Assembly (NCBI GenBank): GCA_902797025.1 | Contig: CADBRN010000061.1 | Coordinates: 1 to 41,270, forward strand | From: an uncultured Lachnospiraceae bacterium | GTDB lineage: Bacteria; Bacillota; Clostridia; Lachnospirales; Lachnospiraceae | DNA: 41,270 bases | Reading direction: 5' to 3' | Shown here: one piece after another, positions 16,684 through 25,112 of the stretch | Layout: every line of letters begins with the position of its first letter | How positions within the stretch are numbered: position 1 is the stretch's first letter | Program-made: the position numbers and the translations under genes | Notes under the pieces: generated by a model | The model's input: the letters and a program-made list of their open reading frames with translations, nothing else | Databases searched by the model: none | Told to the model about the DNA's origin: nothing

Positions 16684-17838
16684 TTATCTTCTCGTGAACC
16701 TGCGCAGCTGCGGAACGAGTTCCTTCAGCACGCCGATCGCATAGATTACCTGCTCCGGCGTGTTCTGTTCGCAGAAGCTGAAACGCACAGCCGAATCGAT
16801 CCGCTCCTTCGGCAGACCGATCGCGGTCAGCGTTGCGCTCTCCGAATGGCGGTGACTCGAGCAGGCCGATCCAGCAGAAACATAGATCCCCTTATCCTCC
16901 AGCGCATGCAGCAGCACCTCGCTCCGGATTCCGGGGAAAGACAGGTTGATGATATGCGGCGCCGCATCCGAAAGCTCCGGCCCGTTGATCACCGCGCCGC
17001 AGGCTTCCTCCGCTCCGTCTGCGAGCAGCTTCCGGAGATGATCCATCCGCATGGCATTTTCGGTCATAGCGCCGCAGACCATCTGCGCGGCGAGGGCAAG
17101 TCCGGCGATTCCCGGAACGTTATCCGTGCCGGACCGCATATCATTCTGCTGACCGCCGCCGAAAATCAGCGGCATAATCTTTGTCCCTTCTTTGATATAG
17201 AGTATGCCCGTTCCCTTCGGCCCGTGGATCTTGTGTCCGCTGACCGAGAGCAGGTCAATACTGGAGCGGCCCGGGCGCACCGGAATCTTCCCGAATGCCT
17301 GGATCGCGTCGACATGCATCACCGTATCCGGATTCTTTTTCTTCACCAGCTCCGCGATCTCTTTGACCGGTTCGATCGTGCCGATCTCATTATTCACGGC
17401 CATCATCGATACGAGGATCGTATCCTCCCGCACCGCGTCGGCAACCGCCTGCGGATCAACGTATCCCTGACCGTCAACGCCGATGCGTGTCACCTCAAAT
17501 CCCATCTCTTCAAGCGCTCTCGCCGGGGATGCGACCGCAGCGTGCTCAATGCTGCTGATGATGATGTGTTTTCCGCGGCGCTTCGCCGCCCGGGCCGTTC
17601 CGAACAGCGCCCAGTTGTTCGACTCCGTTCCTCCGCTCGTGAAATAGACTTCCTTCGGGTCGGCCCTCAGGATCCGCGCGATCGCCGCTTGTGCTTCTTT
17701 CACGCACTGTTCCGCATCGATACCGACCCTGTGCAGGGACGACGGATTGCCGAAATCCTCCGTCATCATCCGGTCCACAACCGCCTGCACCTCCGGATAC
17801 ACCCGCGTCGTCGCCGCGTTGTCAAAGTATGCTTCCAT
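16684..17838 (-). CDS. Cysteine desulfurase (NifS/IscS family), partner of ThiI
   Basis: Encodes a 384-residue PLP-dependent cysteine desulfurase that releases sulfur from cysteine as an enzyme persulfide. The N terminus shows YFDNAATT; the PLP lysine is Lys203 in SVSGHKIHGPKG; the catalytic cysteine is Cys326 in the mobile loop SAGSACSSH. The long active-site loop is typical of the IscS/NifS group rather than SufS. The ATG has a GGGGAG site about 9-10 nt upstream. Its tight linkage to thiI suggests it mainly feeds tRNA s4U8 thiolation, as NifZ does in B. subtilis. Residual roles in Fe-S assembly cannot be excluded. Confidence 0.95.
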   Translation of the reverse strand: MEAYFDNAATTRVYPEVQAVVDRMMTEDFGNPSSLHRVGIDAEQCVKEAQAAIARILRADPKEVYFTSGGTESNNWALFGTARAAKRRGKHIIISSIEHAAVASPARALEEMGFEVTRIGVDGQGYVDPQAVADAVREDTILVSMMAVNNEIGTIEPVKEIAELVKKKNPDTVMHVDAIQAFGKIPVRPGRSSIDLLSVSGHKIHGPKGTGILYIKEGTKIMPLIFGGGQQNDMRSGTDNVPGIAGLALAAQMVCGAMTENAMRMDHLRKLLADGAEEACGAVINGPELSDAAPHIINLSFPGIRSEVLLHALEDKGIYVSAGSACSSHRHSESATLTAIGLPKERIDSAVRFSFCEQNTPEQVIYAIGVLKELVPQLRRFTRR

Positions 17839-17926
17839 GTTTCATATTCTCCCCGTCAAAGCCTCTTCCGGCTCTTATTTCACGGCAAACTTCTCCGTTT
17901 CCGCCGTTCATCGCGTTCACTGCCTG

Positions 17927-18673
17927 TTATGTGTCAAGCAGATACATCAAAATCGAGAGGACGGTCATCCCCGCCGTCTCGGTCCTCAGAATCCGTCTCC
18001 CCAGTGTAATCACCGAAAATCCGCGGTCCGCTGCACCGCGAACCTCCTGCTCATCGAATCCGCCTTCCGGACCGATCAGAACGGCAATTCTGCTTCCCTT
18101 CCGTACGCCGCCGAGAATTTCTCTCGTGGCGTCCATGTTTTCCGCGCTCTCATAGGGCATCAGACGGACGTCGATCTCCTCCCGGTCTGCCAGCGCGAAC
18201 GCTTCCTCCATCGTGCAGACCGGAAAAACTTCCGGTACGATCATCCGCTTCGACTGCTTCGCGGCACTTTCCGCTACCGCGTTCCAGCGGCGCACCTTCG
18301 CATCCGCTTTTTTCTCGTTCAGGCGGACGACGCACCGCTTCGAGGATACCGGAACGACCGCGAAGACGCCGAGCTCCACCGCCTTCTGAACGATCAGATC
18401 CATCTTATCACTTTTCGGCAGACACTGAAACAGATAAATCCTTCCCGGAAGCTCCCGCCCCGGCTTCTGCGCATCTACGATCTTCAGATCCACACGGTCC
18501 GGAACGCTGTACGGCATGACCGCACACGTATACTCCCACTCATCTTTGCAGGAGACCAGGACCTTTTCGCCCGGCCGCATACGGAGCACGTTGCGAATGT
18601 GATTGACATCCTCCCCTGTGATCGTCACGATTCCGTCGTGAAACTGGCTTCTGTCCGCAAAAAATCGATTCAA
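17927..18673 (-). CDS. rsmE: 16S rRNA (uracil(1498)-N(3))-methyltransferase RsmE
   Basis: Encodes a 248-residue SPOUT methyltransferase that makes m3U1498 in 16S rRNA. An N-terminal PUA-like domain (HIRNVLRMRPGEKV region) precedes the trefoil-knot AdoMet site, seen as VLIGPEGGFDEQEV near residue 192 and ITLGRRILRTETA near residue 222. The start is TTG with GAGGAG upstream. It is separated from prmA by a terminator and has no obvious promoter in the remaining 40 bp, so it may rely on read-through from the heat-shock operon. prmA-rsmE adjacency is common in Firmicutes. Confidence 0.96.
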   Translation of the reverse strand: MNRFFADRSQFHDGIVTITGEDVNHIRNVLRMRPGEKVLVSCKDEWEYTCAVMPYSVPDRVDLKIVDAQKPGRELPGRIYLFQCLPKSDKMDLIVQKAVELGVFAVVPVSSKRCVVRLNEKKADAKVRRWNAVAESAAKQSKRMIVPEVFPVCTMEEAFALADREEIDVRLMPYESAENMDATREILGGVRKGSRIAVLIGPEGGFDEQEVRGAADRGFSVITLGRRILRTETAGMTVLSILMYLLDT

Positions 18674-18714
18674 CCCATTTCTCCTCTCAGCCGCCGGTAC
18701 GGCGCCGGTCCATT

Positions 18715-18757
18715 AAAAAAAGACGGCACCCCGGTGGTTTATTCATCGGAAGCGCCG
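18715..18757 (-). terminator. Terminator after prmA (end of the heat-shock operon)
   Basis: Minus-strand stem of about 9 pairs including G-U pairs (5' CGGCGCTTC with 3' arm GGGGTGCCG), followed by TCT7 (18723-18715). It separates dnaJ-prmA from rsmE. Confidence 0.65.
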
Positions 18758-18779
18758 ATTCATGATCGCTGTATCCTGT

Positions 18780-19733
18780 TTACGGTTTCACCGCAGTCAC
18801 ACTGACCCACTCACCCTGACGGTCTGTCCCGGCAGCGCGCAGTCCCTGATCCTCACAGGCGCGGATGACAGCTTCCTGCTTTCCCTCCAGAATGCCGGAC
18901 AGAATGCACGTTCCTCCGCTCTTCAGCGCGGATGCGATGGCAGGCATCATCGGGACGAGTACGTCCGGCAGAATGTTTGCCGTCACAATGTCGTAGCAGT
19001 TACGTCCGACTGCCTCCTGCGTATCCGCATCATCGATCAGATTTCCGATGATCAGACGGAACGATCCGTCATCAATTCCGTTCGCTGCCTTATTGTCTGC
19101 AACCGCGTCGACCGTGCAGGGATCGAGGTCGGTTCCGACCGCAGAAGAAGCTCCGAGTTTCAGTGCGGCGATTGCGAGAATTCCGCTTCCCGTCCCCGCG
19201 TCGAGCAGACGGGCACCCTTTTTCATCTGTTTCTTCAGCGCACGGATACACAGCTGGGTCGTCTCATGCATACCGGTCCCGAAAGCCGTCCCGGGATCGA
19301 TCCGGAGAATCATTTTCCCGGCATCTTCCGGAGGGATCTCCTCCCAGGTCGGCGCGACAAGAATATCATCCACACGGAATGGTTTGAAATACTGCTTCCA
19401 ATTGTTCCGCCAGTCGACATCCGCCGTTTCGCTGACCGTGACCGTCCCCTCTCCGATGTCCGTAAAGGTCCGCAGATTGTCCAGCTCCCGTTTCACATCC
19501 GCGAGAATCGCGTCACAGTCCTGCTCCGGATCCAGATAAAAGGAAAGGTAAGCGATGCCGTCATCCGGCGGAAGCTCCGCGGGAATATCCACGAACATCT
19601 GCTTCTTTTCCTCCTCGGAAAGCGGCGCGAGATCCTCGATCTGAACACCTCCGATGCCAAGATCCGCGAGGACTGCGCTCACCAGATCCTCCGCCTCCTC
19701 CGTCGTCTTCAGGCGATACTTCATCCATTTCAT
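18780..19733 (-). CDS. prmA: Ribosomal protein L11 methyltransferase PrmA
   Basis: Encodes a 317-residue class I methyltransferase that trimethylates ribosomal protein L11. The N-terminal substrate-binding domain (about 1-115) starts MKWMKYRLKTTEEAEDLVSAVL; conserved WRNNWKQYFKPF follows, then the AdoMet motif LLDAGTGSGILAIAALKLGA near residue 176 and the NPPY-like position as VTANILPDV. The start is ATG 3 nt after the dnaJ stop. It is the last gene of hrcA-grpE-dnaK-dnaJ-prmA, the usual Firmicute arrangement, and is thus probably heat-induced together with the chaperones. Confidence 0.97.
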   Translation of the reverse strand: MKWMKYRLKTTEEAEDLVSAVLADLGIGGVQIEDLAPLSEEEKKQMFVDIPAELPPDDGIAYLSFYLDPEQDCDAILADVKRELDNLRTFTDIGEGTVTVSETADVDWRNNWKQYFKPFRVDDILVAPTWEEIPPEDAGKMILRIDPGTAFGTGMHETTQLCIRALKKQMKKGARLLDAGTGSGILAIAALKLGASSAVGTDLDPCTVDAVADNKAANGIDDGSFRLIIGNLIDDADTQEAVGRNCYDIVTANILPDVLVPMMPAIASALKSGGTCILSGILEGKQEAVIRACEDQGLRAAGTDRQGEWVSVTAVKP

Positions 19734-19736
19734 CGA

Positions 19737-20867
19737 TCATTTTCTCCCGAAACGATGCTTCTTTTTCGGCGCCTCCCCCTCTTCTGTTCCGAGGGTGTTT
19801 CCCGTCAGCGCGTCGTACTCCCGCAGTGCTTCCTTCGCCTCCGCCGACAGTTTCTCCGGCACCTGAACCACGAGTGTCACATAATGGTCGCCCCGGACAT
19901 TGCGGTTCCGAAGGGACGGAACACCTCTGCCGCGCAGACGGATCCGCGTATCGGTCGGCGTCCCGGCTTTCACCGTATACTCAACCGGCCCGTCCACCGT
20001 ATCGATCCGGACCGTTCCTCCCAGCGCGGCCTGGGCGAATGAAACCGGCGCGCTTGAATAAATATCCACGCCGTCTCTCTGGAAAATCGGGTGCGGCTGC
20101 ACCGCGACCTCGACGAGAAGATCTCCTCTGGGTCCCCCGTTTCTCCCGGGTTCTCCCTTGTCACGGATCCGGATACTCTGACCGTTGTCGATACCGGCCG
20201 GCACCGCCACCTGAATTTTCTTTCTCGATGCGACGTAGCCGGTTCCGTGGCAGTCCGCACATTTTTCTCTGATGATTTTTCCGGTGCCGCCGCAGTCCGG
20301 ACAGGTCTCGATATTCTGGACCATCCCGAACAGCGACTGCGTCGTACGGCGGATCTGTCCCGTACCGTGACATCTGGAACAGGTGACCGGCGAGGTTCCG
20401 GGCTTCGCGCCCGTGCCTCCGCAGGTCTTGCAGGGATCTTTGAGCGTCAGCTCCAGCTCCTTTGTACAGCCGAATACAGCCTCCTCAAATGTCAGATGGA
20501 CGACCGCGCGGAGACTCGCGCCTCTCTGCGGCTGGTTCGCGGACCGCGCCCTGCCGCCGCCGAAGAAATCTCCGAAGATATCTCCGAAGATATCTCCCAT
20601 ATCCATATTTGTAAAATCGAAGCCGCCCGCGCCGCCGTTTTCAAAAGCCGCGTGACCGAACTGATCGTACTGTTTTCTCTTATTTTCATCAGAAAGAACG
20701 CTGTAAGCCTCCGTCGCTTCTTTGAACTTTGCCTCTGCGTTTTTATCTCCGGGATTCATATCCGGATGGTATTTTTTTGCCAGCTTCCGGTATGCTTTCT
20801 TGATGGTTTCCTGATCAGCCCCCCGGTCAACTCCGAGGACCTCGTAGTAATCTCTTTTTTCAGCCAA
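19737..20867 (-). CDS. dnaJ: Molecular chaperone DnaJ
   Basis: Encodes a 376-residue type I J-protein, the co-chaperone that delivers substrates to DnaK and stimulates its ATPase. The J domain (1-70) has HPD at 34-36; a Gly/Phe-rich region with FGGGRA follows; four CxxCxGxG zinc motifs are present ([32 protein letters not shown]), then the C-terminal substrate domains. I chose the TTG at 20867 because AGAGGTGA lies 5 nt upstream and the protein then begins [13 protein letters not shown], as in relatives; a GTG three codons earlier overlaps that ribosome binding site. Confidence 0.97.
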   Translation of the reverse strand: MAEKRDYYEVLGVDRGADQETIKKAYRKLAKKYHPDMNPGDKNAEAKFKEATEAYSVLSDENKRKQYDQFGHAAFENGGAGGFDFTNMDMGDIFGDIFGDFFGGGRARSANQPQRGASLRAVVHLTFEEAVFGCTKELELTLKDPCKTCGGTGAKPGTSPVTCSRCHGTGQIRRTTQSLFGMVQNIETCPDCGGTGKIIREKCADCHGTGYVASRKKIQVAVPAGIDNGQSIRIRDKGEPGRNGGPRGDLLVEVAVQPHPIFQRDGVDIYSSAPVSFAQAALGGTVRIDTVDGPVEYTVKAGTPTDTRIRLRGRGVPSLRNRNVRGDHYVTLVVQVPEKLSAEAKEALREYDALTGNTLGTEEGEAPKKKHRFGRK

Positions 20868-20876
20868 TGAATTCAC

Positions 20877-21019
20877 CTCTGCTCAGGGTGTTTTGCCGGA
20901 AAACAAAAAAATTTCCGGCGTGAATAACTGCCTCTGTGCGCGCCATCGGCGGCGGAATTCTCCGCCGCCTGATGACCCGCCGGCCTTTGTTCGGCCGCCG
21001 CTTATTCGCCTCTCCGGAA
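20877..21019 (-). other. Hairpin-rich dnaK-dnaJ spacer
   Basis: The 143-nt spacer contains a perfect 9-bp stem GGCGGCGGA/TCCGCCGCC with a 4-nt loop (20948-20969), a GGCC/GGCC stem, and a GCCGGAAA/TTTCCGGC stem enclosing a T-rich loop. No U tract follows any of them directly, so they are more likely mRNA processing or stability elements that could lower dnaJ relative to dnaK. Confidence 0.5.
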
Positions 21020-22912
21020 TTATACCTCTTTGTAATCCGCGTCGACAACATCATCGTCGCTGCCGCCGGCATTTCCCGAAGCAGAACCGCCGGCTGCGCC
21101 GCCGCCCATGTTCGGACTTCCCTGCCCGCCGTTCGGATTGTTCTGCTGCATGTTCTCATACATCTTGGTGAACAGGGACTGTGCAGACTGCATCATCTTC
21201 TCCTGCGCCGCCTTGATGTCGGTAACCTGCGCGTCAGTCAGGCTTCCGTCAGCCGGAGCATCCTTCAGAAGATCCTTCAGGGCATTCAGATCCGCCTCGA
21301 CCTGTGTCTTGTCACTTGCCGGAATCTTATCGCCCGCTTCCTCAAGCGCTTTCTCTACCTGGAAGACCGATGCGTCCGCATCGTTCTTCGTGTCGACAGC
21401 CTCTTTGCGCTTCTTATCCTCGGCCTCGTACTGAGCCGCCTCCTGAACTGCCTTGTTGATCTCATCCTCGCTCATATTCGAGCCGGCTGTGATCGTAATG
21501 TGCTGCTCCTTGCCGGTGCCCAGATCCTTCGCGGATACATTTACGATTCCGTTCGCGTCGATGTCAAATGTAACCTCGATCTGCGGAACCCCTCTTCTTG
21601 CCGGCGGAATTCCGTCCAGACGGAACTGGCCGAGGGACTTGTTGTCTTTCGCGAACTCACGCTCACCCTGTACGACGTTGATATCAACAGCCGTCTGGTT
21701 GTCCGCCGCGGTGGAGAAGATCTGGCTCTTCTTCGTCGGAATCGTCGTGTTTCTCTCGATCAGATGTGTCGCGATTCCGCCCATCGTCTCGATGGAAAGT
21801 GTCAGCGGCGTGACATCGAGAAGAAGGATGTCGCCGGCGCCCGCGTCGCCCGCGAGCTTGCCGCCCTGAATCGAAGCGCCGATCGCGACGCACTCATCCG
21901 GGTTCAGGTTCTTGCTCGGCTCCTTGCCGGTCAGCTGTTTTACCTTATCCTGTACCGCCGGGATTCTCGTGGAACCGCCGACCAGAAGAACTTTCGACAG
22001 CTCCGAGGCGGACAGACCCGCATCGGAAAGTGCCTTGCGCACCGGCTCCGCGGTCAGCTCGACCAGATCCGCGGTCAGCTCGTCGAATTTTGCCTTCGTC
22101 AGGTTCATATCCAGATGCTTCGGTCCATCCTGATTTGCGGTGATGAACGGAAGGTTGATGTTCGTCGTCGTAGAGGAGGACAGCTCCATTTTCGCCTTCT
22201 CAGCCGCCTCTTTGATACGCTGCATCGCCATCTTATCCCCTGACAGATCGATGCCTTCCTGCTTTTTAAACTCCTCGATCATCCAGTTCGCCACTCTCTG
22301 ATCGAAGTCGTCGCCGCCCAGGTGGTTGTTTCCGGATGTCGCCAGAACCTCGATGACGCCGTCGCCGATCTCGATGATCGATACATCGAATGTACCGCCG
22401 CCCAGATCGTAGACCATGATCTTCTGCTCACTCTCATTGTCCAGGCCGTATGCCAGCGCCGCCGCGGTCGGCTCGTTGATGATACGTTTTACGTCGAGTC
22501 CCGCGATCTTGCCCGCGTCCTTTGTAGCCTGACGCTGTGCATCATTGAAATATGCCGGAACGGTAATAACCGCCTCCGTAACCTTCTCGCCCAGATAATT
22601 CTCCGCGTCGCCTTTCAACTTCTGCAGGATCATCGCGGAGATCTCCTGCGGAGAATATTTCTTGTCGCCGATCGACACACGGTAATCCGTTCCCATGTGA
22701 CGTTTGATCGAGGATACGGTGTTATCCGCATTCGTGACTGCCTGACGTTTTGCCGGCTCGCCGACGAGACGGTCGCCGTTCTTCGTAAATGCTACGATCG
22801 ACGGGGTTGTTCTGCTTCCTTCCGCGTTTGCGATGACGGTCGGCTTTCCGCCTTCCATAACCGCTACGCAGCTGTTTGTCGTACCAAGATCAATACCGAT
22901 TATCTTACTCAT
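21020..22912 (-). CDS. dnaK: Chaperone protein DnaK (Hsp70)
   Basis: Encodes a 630-residue Hsp70, normal length for Gram-positives. The ATPase domain begins [19 protein letters not shown] (4-22) and includes [12 protein letters not shown] near 170 and [14 protein letters not shown] near 310. The interdomain linker is seen as [12 protein letters not shown] near residue 363, followed by the beta-sandwich substrate domain and helical lid, ending in a Gly/Asn-rich tail and the acidic [12 protein letters not shown]. The ATG has AGGAGG at good spacing. It is third in hrcA-grpE-dnaK-dnaJ-prmA under CIRCE control. Confidence 0.99.
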   Translation of the reverse strand: MSKIIGIDLGTTNSCVAVMEGGKPTVIANAEGSRTTPSIVAFTKNGDRLVGEPAKRQAVTNADNTVSSIKRHMGTDYRVSIGDKKYSPQEISAMILQKLKGDAENYLGEKVTEAVITVPAYFNDAQRQATKDAGKIAGLDVKRIINEPTAAALAYGLDNESEQKIMVYDLGGGTFDVSIIEIGDGVIEVLATSGNNHLGGDDFDQRVANWMIEEFKKQEGIDLSGDKMAMQRIKEAAEKAKMELSSSTTTNINLPFITANQDGPKHLDMNLTKAKFDELTADLVELTAEPVRKALSDAGLSASELSKVLLVGGSTRIPAVQDKVKQLTGKEPSKNLNPDECVAIGASIQGGKLAGDAGAGDILLLDVTPLTLSIETMGGIATHLIERNTTIPTKKSQIFSTAADNQTAVDINVVQGEREFAKDNKSLGQFRLDGIPPARRGVPQIEVTFDIDANGIVNVSAKDLGTGKEQHITITAGSNMSEDEINKAVQEAAQYEAEDKKRKEAVDTKNDADASVFQVEKALEEAGDKIPASDKTQVEADLNALKDLLKDAPADGSLTDAQVTDIKAAQEKMMQSAQSLFTKMYENMQQNNPNGGQGSPNMGGGAAGGSASGNAGGSDDDVVDADYKEV

Positions 22913-22979
22913 GATGAAACCTCCTGTTTAATCTCATGAAAATGTCTGTTGAATCTATATAAAAGCCGGAAGGCACGAT

Positions 22980-23669
22980 TTAATTCGCAACCTTGACCAT
23001 GCTGTGCCGGACAACCGTATCCTTGTAAAGATATCCCTTCTGGAATTCCTCCACGACCACGTTCTCACCGACGCTCTCATCCTCCGTGTGCATCACGGCA
23101 TTGTGGAAATCCGGATCGAATTCCTTGCCGACCGCCTCGATCGGCTTCACGTTCAGATCGGTCAGTGCTGTGATCATCTGCTTATAGACCTTTTTCATCC
23201 CGTCCGCGAAGGGATCCTCCTCGCTGCAGTTCTCAAGTCCCCGCTCGAAATTATCGACGATCGGAAGGATTTTCTCGATCACGCTCTTCGCACCGACATC
23301 AAACATCTGCGCTTTTTCCTTATCTGTGCGTTTGCGGTAATTGTCGAACTCGGCCATCTGCCTCTGCAGACGGTCGGTCAGATCGGCGATCTTTTCATCC
23401 TTCGGATCTTTTTTCTCCTTCTTTTTGAAGAAGGATTTTTTCTGATCTCCGGTCTCCTCCGCCTTCTGGTTCTTCCCGGTTTCTTCCGCCTTTTCCGCGG
23501 AGCCGGATGTCTCTTCTGTTTTCTCTTCGCTCTTATTTTCTGTACTTTTTCCTGTATTACATTCTTCTGTCTCTGCGGCAGGTTCCGCCCCGGCCTTCGG
23601 ATCCGTATCGGTCTCTGTTTTCAGATCCTCTCTCTGATCCTGTGCCGTTTTCATTTCCTTATCAGCCAA
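22980..23669 (-). CDS. grpE: Nucleotide exchange factor GrpE
   Basis: Encodes a 229-residue GrpE, which releases ADP from DnaK. The conserved region starts near residue 95: a dimerisation helix (LTDRLQRQMAEFDNYRKRTDKEK) followed by ILPIVDNFERGL and the C-terminal beta domain with DPDFHNAVMHTED and LYKDTVVRHSMVKVAN. The first 90 residues are a low-complexity Glu/Lys/Thr-rich extension, longer than in many GrpE proteins and probably disordered. The start is TTG with AAAGGTGG 7 nt upstream. It lies between hrcA and dnaK. Confidence 0.97.
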   Translation of the reverse strand: MADKEMKTAQDQREDLKTETDTDPKAGAEPAAETEECNTGKSTENKSEEKTEETSGSAEKAEETGKNQKAEETGDQKKSFFKKKEKKDPKDEKIADLTDRLQRQMAEFDNYRKRTDKEKAQMFDVGAKSVIEKILPIVDNFERGLENCSEEDPFADGMKKVYKQMITALTDLNVKPIEAVGKEFDPDFHNAVMHTEDESVGENVVVEEFQKGYLYKDTVVRHSMVKVAN

Positions 23670-23728
23670 ATCTGTGCCACCTTTCTCTGAAATTGATCAA
23701 TCCGAACCGGCTCCCTCATACAGGCGCT

Positions 23729-24913
23729 CTACTCGGCCGGTTTCTCCCCGGTTTTTCCCGGTGCTCCGCCCGGTCCGCCATCCGGTACTCCGGCGGGTTC
23801 ACCACCCGGCGCTCCGGCATCCGCCGGTCCGCCGGTCTGATCCTGCGGTTTCCCTGCGCTGCCGTCTCCGTCCTTTCCCTTGAAAATCGTATCGAGCTGA
23901 ACCTTCATCGTTTTCAGGTTGCTGACGACATTTCTGTAATCCATTCTTCTCGGACCTACGATCCCGATCCGCCCGGTCAGGCCATCGCCGAGATCATAGT
24001 TCGCGGTGACGACGGAAACCTCATCCATGTTCTGCAGAGGCGATTCACTGCCGATATAGACCTGAATATCGCCGTCCCCCGCATCCGCTCCCGTCTCCTG
24101 AAGCATCTCCGCAAGTTCACCCTTATCCTCAAACGCAGAGATCAGTTCACTCGCGCTCTCCGAATCTGCAAGCTCCGGATATTTGAAGATGTTCTTCGCG
24201 CCGCTCGTGTACACCTGTGCGTCATCACGGTCCGGCTTGATCGCCTCCGCGACCGCGTCGACGACGGTGCCGATCACCGCGCTGTGAATGCCCGCCTGCT
24301 CTTTCATCTTCTGAATCATCTCAAGATTGATCTCGCCGATGGAAAGACCGTTCAGCTGCGTATTCAGAAGAAGATTCAGCTTCAGCAGCTGCTCGTCATC
24401 GATCGGCTCATCCAGATCGATCAGACGGTTCTTGACCATATTGCCCTGTGCCACGATCACCGCGAGGAGCTGCAGATCGTGCAGCCTCGAGAGCTGGATG
24501 AATTTCAGTCTCGTCGAATGTACCGAAGGCATGATCATCGTCGCATAGTTCGTGTTGTTCGCCAGCGCCTTGACCACCTGCTTCAGAACACTTTCCAGCC
24601 GGTCGGTCTTCTTGATCATCAGATCCCGTACCTCCGTGATCTGCTGATCCTTCTCTTCATTCTCACGGATCAACTCGTTCACATAGTAGCGGTAGCCTTT
24701 ATCCGACGGAATCCGTCCCGCCGAGGTATGCGGCTGAATGATATAACCCATCTCCTCAAGATCGGACATCTCGTTTCGGATCGTAGCGGAACTTAAGTTC
24801 AGATCAGTGTACTTCGAGATCGTCCGCGAACCGACCGGATCCCCTGTGTCCAGGTACGTCTGTATGATCGCTTTCAGGATGATTTTTTTTCTCTCGTCCA
24901 GTTCTAAATCCAA
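23729..24913 (-). CDS. hrcA: Heat-inducible transcription repressor HrcA, with a Pro/Gly-rich C-terminal tail
   Basis: Encodes a 394-residue HrcA, the repressor that binds CIRCE and is kept active by GroE. The N-terminal winged helix spans about 1-75 (GDPVGSRTISKYTDLNLSSATIRNEMSDLEEMGYI region), followed by the GAF-like dimerisation domain with GVVG-type loop seen as GRIGIVGPRRMDY near residue 322. Typical HrcA ends near residue 345; here residues about 346-394 form a repetitive Gly/Pro/Ala-rich tail that looks disordered. The TTG start has AAGGAG 6-7 nt upstream. It is first in the operon and has a perfect CIRCE, so it is autoregulated and also the likely repressor of groESL in this window. 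Confidence 0.97.
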   Translation of the reverse strand: MDLELDERKKIILKAIIQTYLDTGDPVGSRTISKYTDLNLSSATIRNEMSDLEEMGYIIQPHTSAGRIPSDKGYRYYVNELIRENEEKDQQITEVRDLMIKKTDRLESVLKQVVKALANNTNYATMIMPSVHSTRLKFIQLSRLHDLQLLAVIVAQGNMVKNRLIDLDEPIDDEQLLKLNLLLNTQLNGLSIGEINLEMIQKMKEQAGIHSAVIGTVVDAVAEAIKPDRDDAQVYTSGAKNIFKYPELADSESASELISAFEDKGELAEMLQETGADAGDGDIQVYIGSESPLQNMDEVSVVTANYDLGDGLTGRIGIVGPRRMDYRNVVSNLKTMKVQLDTIFKGKDGDGSAGKPQDQTGGPADAGAPGGEPAGVPDGGPGGAPGKTGEKPAE

Positions 24914-24934
24914 ACCCTGCTCCTTCCTGATTTG

Positions 24935-24961
24935 TTAGCACTCGTTACATTGGAGTGCTAA
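24935..24961 (-). promoter_or_regulatory. CIRCE operator of the hrcA-dnaK operon
   Basis: Perfect TTAGCACTC-N9-GAGTGCTAA, the HrcA-binding site, between the promoter and the hrcA start. A third half-site, GTAGCACTC, occurs at 24979-24987, overlapping the -10 region. Confidence 0.97.
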
Positions 24962-24975
24962 TATCTTCGCTACTT

Positions 24976-25004
24976 AATGTAGCACTCGCCCATTTGAATG
25001 TCAA
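24976..25004 (-). promoter_or_regulatory. hrcA operon promoter
   Basis: Minus-strand TTGACA (24999-25004), 17-bp spacer, TACATT (24976-24981). The start would fall within a few bases of CIRCE. The spacer contains GAGTGCTAC, an extra CIRCE half-site. Confidence 0.75.
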
Positions 25005-25031
25005 CACTATTTTCAAATTTTCTCCTGATAT

Positions 25032-25102
25032 AAAAAATCTCCCGGTCCGGAAATGCAGCACCTGTGTTTTTCCATTCGCACGGTGCTGCGCTCCGAACCG
25101 GG
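25032..25102 (-). terminator. Strong terminator after recN
   Basis: Long minus-strand hairpin: CCCGGT with ACCGGG, CGGA with TCCG, and GCAGCACC with GGTGCTGC, then AGAT6. It closes the ten-gene asp23-recN unit. Confidence 0.9.
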
Positions 25103-25112
25103 AACCCTTCCC

